A DNA stretch of 36,269 bases, taken from Deltaproteobacteria bacterium (GTDB taxonomy: Bacteria > Myxococcota_A > UBA9160 > SMWR01). The position numbers and the translations under genes were made by a program. Every line of letters begins with the position of its first letter. Position 1 is the first letter of the stretch. Of the stretch, positions 34,595 to 36,269 are shown one piece after another. A model generated the notes under the pieces. The model ran no database searches and had not been told where the DNA came from. It saw nothing but the letters and a program-made list of their open reading frames with translations. The DNA lies in contig JAFDEI010000060.1 in the NCBI GenBank assembly GCA_019310425.1, positions 1 to 36,269 of the forward strand, given 5' to 3'.

Positions 34595-35539
34595 ATGCCC
34601 GACACCACCCCGTGGACAGCCGACCAGATTCCCGACCTCGACGGGAAGACCGCGATCGTGACCGGAGCGAATAGCGGCCTGGGATTCGAAACTGCCTTCG
34701 AGCTCGCCCGCAACGGCGCGCAGGTGGTGCTCGCCTGCCGCAATCTCGAGAAGGCGGCCACGACCGCCGAGTCGATCCGCACCGCGCACCCGCTGGCGGC
34801 TGTCGAGTCGCTGCAGCTCGACCTCGCCGACCTCGCATCGGTGCGCGCGTTCAGCGAGAAATTCCTGTCCAGCCACCGCGAGCTCCACCTGCTGTGCAAC
34901 AACGCCGGTGTGATGGCGTTGCCGCTGCGGCGAACCGCCGACGGCTTCGAGATGCAGTTCGGGACCAACCACCTAGGGCACTTCGCACTGACGGGCCTGC
35001 TGCTCGAGCCGCTGATGCGAACGTCGGGTGCGCGCGTCGTCACCACCAGCAGCACGGCCCACAAGATCGGTCGCATGAACTTTTCCGACCTGCAGTCGGA
35101 ACGAAGCTACAGCCGCGTGCGCGCATACGGCCAGAGCAAGCTCGCCAACTTGTTGTTCGCCTACGAGCTGCAACGTCGCCTGGCCGCAAACGGTGCGGGC
35201 GCCATCAGCCTCGCGTGCCACCCAGGCTATGCAGCAACCAACCTACAGCTCGCCGCACCGCGCATGACCGGGTCGAGCTGGATGGAGCGCACAACGGAGT
35301 GGGCCAACGGAGTATTTGCCCAGAGCGCGGCGATGGGCGCGCTGCCGACCCTCTACGCCGCCACGTCGCCCGGTGCGCGCGGCGGCGACTACATCGGCCC
35401 GAGTGACTACTTCGAGAGTTGGGGTCACCCGAAGAAGGTCCAATCCAACGGACGTTCGCACGACGCAGAGGCGGCGCACCGACTCTGGGATATCTCGGAG
35501 ACGCTCACCGGCGTCCGCTTCGACAGCCTTTCGGGCTGA
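34595..35539 (+). CDS. short-chain dehydrogenase/reductase (retinol dehydrogenase/WWOX-like)
   Basis: A 314-residue Rossmann-fold oxidoreductase. TGANSGLG is at residues 23-30, NNAG at 102-105, the catalytic Ser in VVTTSSTAH (152/153) and YGQSK gives Tyr178 and Lys182. An Arg after strand 2 (ACRN, Arg49) suggests NADP(H) preference. The [11 protein letters not shown] block and long C-terminus match the retinol-dehydrogenase/protochlorophyllide-reductase-like SDR group; the substrate is unknown. The ATG has GAGGAGG upstream. A perfect palindrome CCGAAATTTCGG (35557-35568) lies 17 nt after the stop. Confidence 0.92.
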   Translation: MPDTTPWTADQIPDLDGKTAIVTGANSGLGFETAFELARNGAQVVLACRNLEKAATTAESIRTAHPLAAVESLQLDLADLASVRAFSEKFLSSHRELHLLCNNAGVMALPLRRTADGFEMQFGTNHLGHFALTGLLLEPLMRTSGARVVTTSSTAHKIGRMNFSDLQSERSYSRVRAYGQSKLANLLFAYELQRRLAANGAGAISLACHPGYAATNLQLAAPRMTGSSWMERTTEWANGVFAQSAAMGALPTLYAATSPGARGGDYIGPSDYFESWGHPKKVQSNGRSHDAEAAHRLWDISETLTGVRFDSLSG

Positions 35540-35705
35540 AGCGCACGCGATCGGAACCGAAATTTCGGCAGACACCGATGATCGCGAATGTCGCGACCAC
35601 CTGGGCAAGGAAACCGGAAGAGAGGGAGCCGCTACTAGGCGAACTTTCCTCTCGCAATAGTCTCGAGGTAGTCGAGATCGCTCCGCTGGGGGTTCTTGGC
35701 GCCGC

Positions 35706-35726
35706 GATCCGCCGCCGGATCAAGAG
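35706..35726 (-). repeat. hairpin repeat CTCTT-GATCCG..CGGATC, copy 2
   Basis: On the minus strand CTCTT is followed by GATCCG-GCGG-CGGATC, a perfect 6-bp stem. It begins 19 nt after the stop of the nitrobindin-like gene. It shares the CTCTTGATCCG and CGGATC blocks with the hairpin at 24277-24299, which is also 3' of a minus-strand gene. Confidence 0.5.
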
Positions 35727-35745
35727 ACCCGGGCCCCGCAGGCTG

Positions 35746-36269
35746 TCAGACTCGGGCCAGCTCGTTCTCGTCGGTGTGGTCGAACACGCGGCCGTAGATC
35801 TCCACGACGGTGGTCTCCGCGTATTGGAGCCGGTCACCCTCGAGCGTCGCCCGGTAACGGAACTCAACGGTCTTCGCCTTGTCGCGCATGAAGGGCGACT
35901 GCGCGATTCCCCAGTCCGCGTCGCCGAGCTTCGCCTCGACCTCGAGAACTACAGCAGCGGAAGCGTCGGCGGGGGCGGTGTATCGCCCGCCCGCAACGAC
36001 ACAGACCGCACGCGGGATCGCGAGCGAATGCGCCACGGTCTGCATCGCGGCATCCCACATCCAGTAGCCGGTCTGGTCGTGAAAGATCTCGTCGTCCGAC
36101 TTCCTGCGAACGACCTGGTGATAGCGAAGCACCGCCAGCGTCTGGCTCTCGGCGTTGGTCACGTCACCGATGGCGTCGAAGTCGATGGTCTCCCAGTAGG
36201 GGCTCTCCTCGCTGCCGTCGGGCTCGGGCGCGACGTCCATGCCCTTGTCGCCCTTCCAGTTTCCGATCA
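35746..36269 (-). CDS. nitrobindin/THAP4-like heme-binding beta-barrel protein, 5' end outside window
   Basis: The frame is open to the window edge, so the true start is beyond 36269; the ATG at 36240 is internal. The N-terminal part visible reads IGNWKGDKGMDVAPEPDGSEE, the GxWxGxG-type signature of FABP-like/nitrobindin barrels. It is followed by YWETIDFDAIGDV, LRYHQVVRRKSDDEIFHDQTGYWMWD and IPRAVCVVAGG, and ends normally at HTDENELARV. About 173 residues are visible, close to full length. Relatives bind ferric heme or hydrophobic ligands; whether this one keeps the axial histidine cannot be judged here. Confidence 0.85.
   Translation of the reverse strand, partial: IGNWKGDKGMDVAPEPDGSEESPYWETIDFDAIGDVTNAESQTLAVLRYHQVVRRKSDDEIFHDQTGYWMWDAAMQTVAHSLAIPRAVCVVAGGRYTAPADASAAVVLEVEAKLGDADWGIAQSPFMRDKAKTVEFRYRATLEGDRLQYAETTVVEIYGRVFDHTDENELARV

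Noticed and set aside
35635-35745. Open frame after the nitrobindin-like stop, minus strand, ending in a plausible C-terminus (GAKNPQRSDLDYLETIARGKFA)
   Set aside because: It has no start codon, part of it is the CTCTT-GATCCG hairpin repeat, and the nitrobindin family normally ends at the preceding stop. Probably non-coding chance.

Overview
The window is 36.3 kb of high-GC bacterial DNA. It is densely packed and genes often overlap by 4 nt (ATGA, GTGA or TTGA). GTG and TTG starts are common, and most genes with a clear Shine-Dalgarno use GGAGG. I see no rRNA, tRNA, CRISPR array, transposase or phage gene. The gene mix (classical menaquinone pathway, wax-ester/DGAT-type acyltransferase, haloalkane dehalogenase, SMP-30, tungstate transporter, CspA-like protein, RRM protein) fits an uncultured high-GC proteobacterial-type lineage such as Myxococcota or another former deltaproteobacterium. 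That placement is an inference, not a demonstration.

Layout. 1-1628: two alpha/beta hydrolases, the first cut by the window edge and the second an HLD-II type haloalkane dehalogenase. 1732-10754: one long plus-strand operon, MerR regulator-menG-menF-menD-menH-menA-menC-menE. It holds most of the chorismate-to-menaquinone route except menB. menF is damaged by two apparent deletions, one of which shifts the frame. 10886-13806: small secreted and membrane proteins of unknown function, an M20 metallopeptidase and a secreted unknown. 14077-16014 (minus): prfC and a cold-shock gene with a textbook terminator. 16345-18950 (minus): tungstate ABC transporter tupA-tupB-tupC, with a frameshift in tupB. 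19255-24270: YbaK-like deacylase (apparently missing a core strand), SMP-30 protein, GluQ, HAD hydrolase, Zn-ribbon HTH protein coupled to an NfeD-C-like protein, AhpD-like protein and DoxX. 24391-27149 (minus): an unrecognised protein with a Tudor/SH3-like C-terminus, a DUF1295 membrane protein and an RRM protein. 27454-36269: htpG, a GT-C glycosyltransferase, wax-ester synthase/DGAT, an alpha/beta hydrolase, msrA, an SDR and a nitrobindin-like protein cut by the window edge.

Two things stand out. First, a 36-nt hairpin-containing sequence occurs three times, ungapped, at 11230-11265 (+), 14018-14053 (-) and 24301-24336 (-). Each copy lies 23-54 nt downstream of a stop codon in the orientation of the gene it follows, so it looks like a dispersed 3'-end/terminator-like element. 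A second shared hairpin (24277-24299 and 35706-35726) sits in the same kind of place. Second, three otherwise well-conserved genes (menF, tupB, ybaK-like) carry four apparent small internal deletions. These are either assembly damage or real gene decay.
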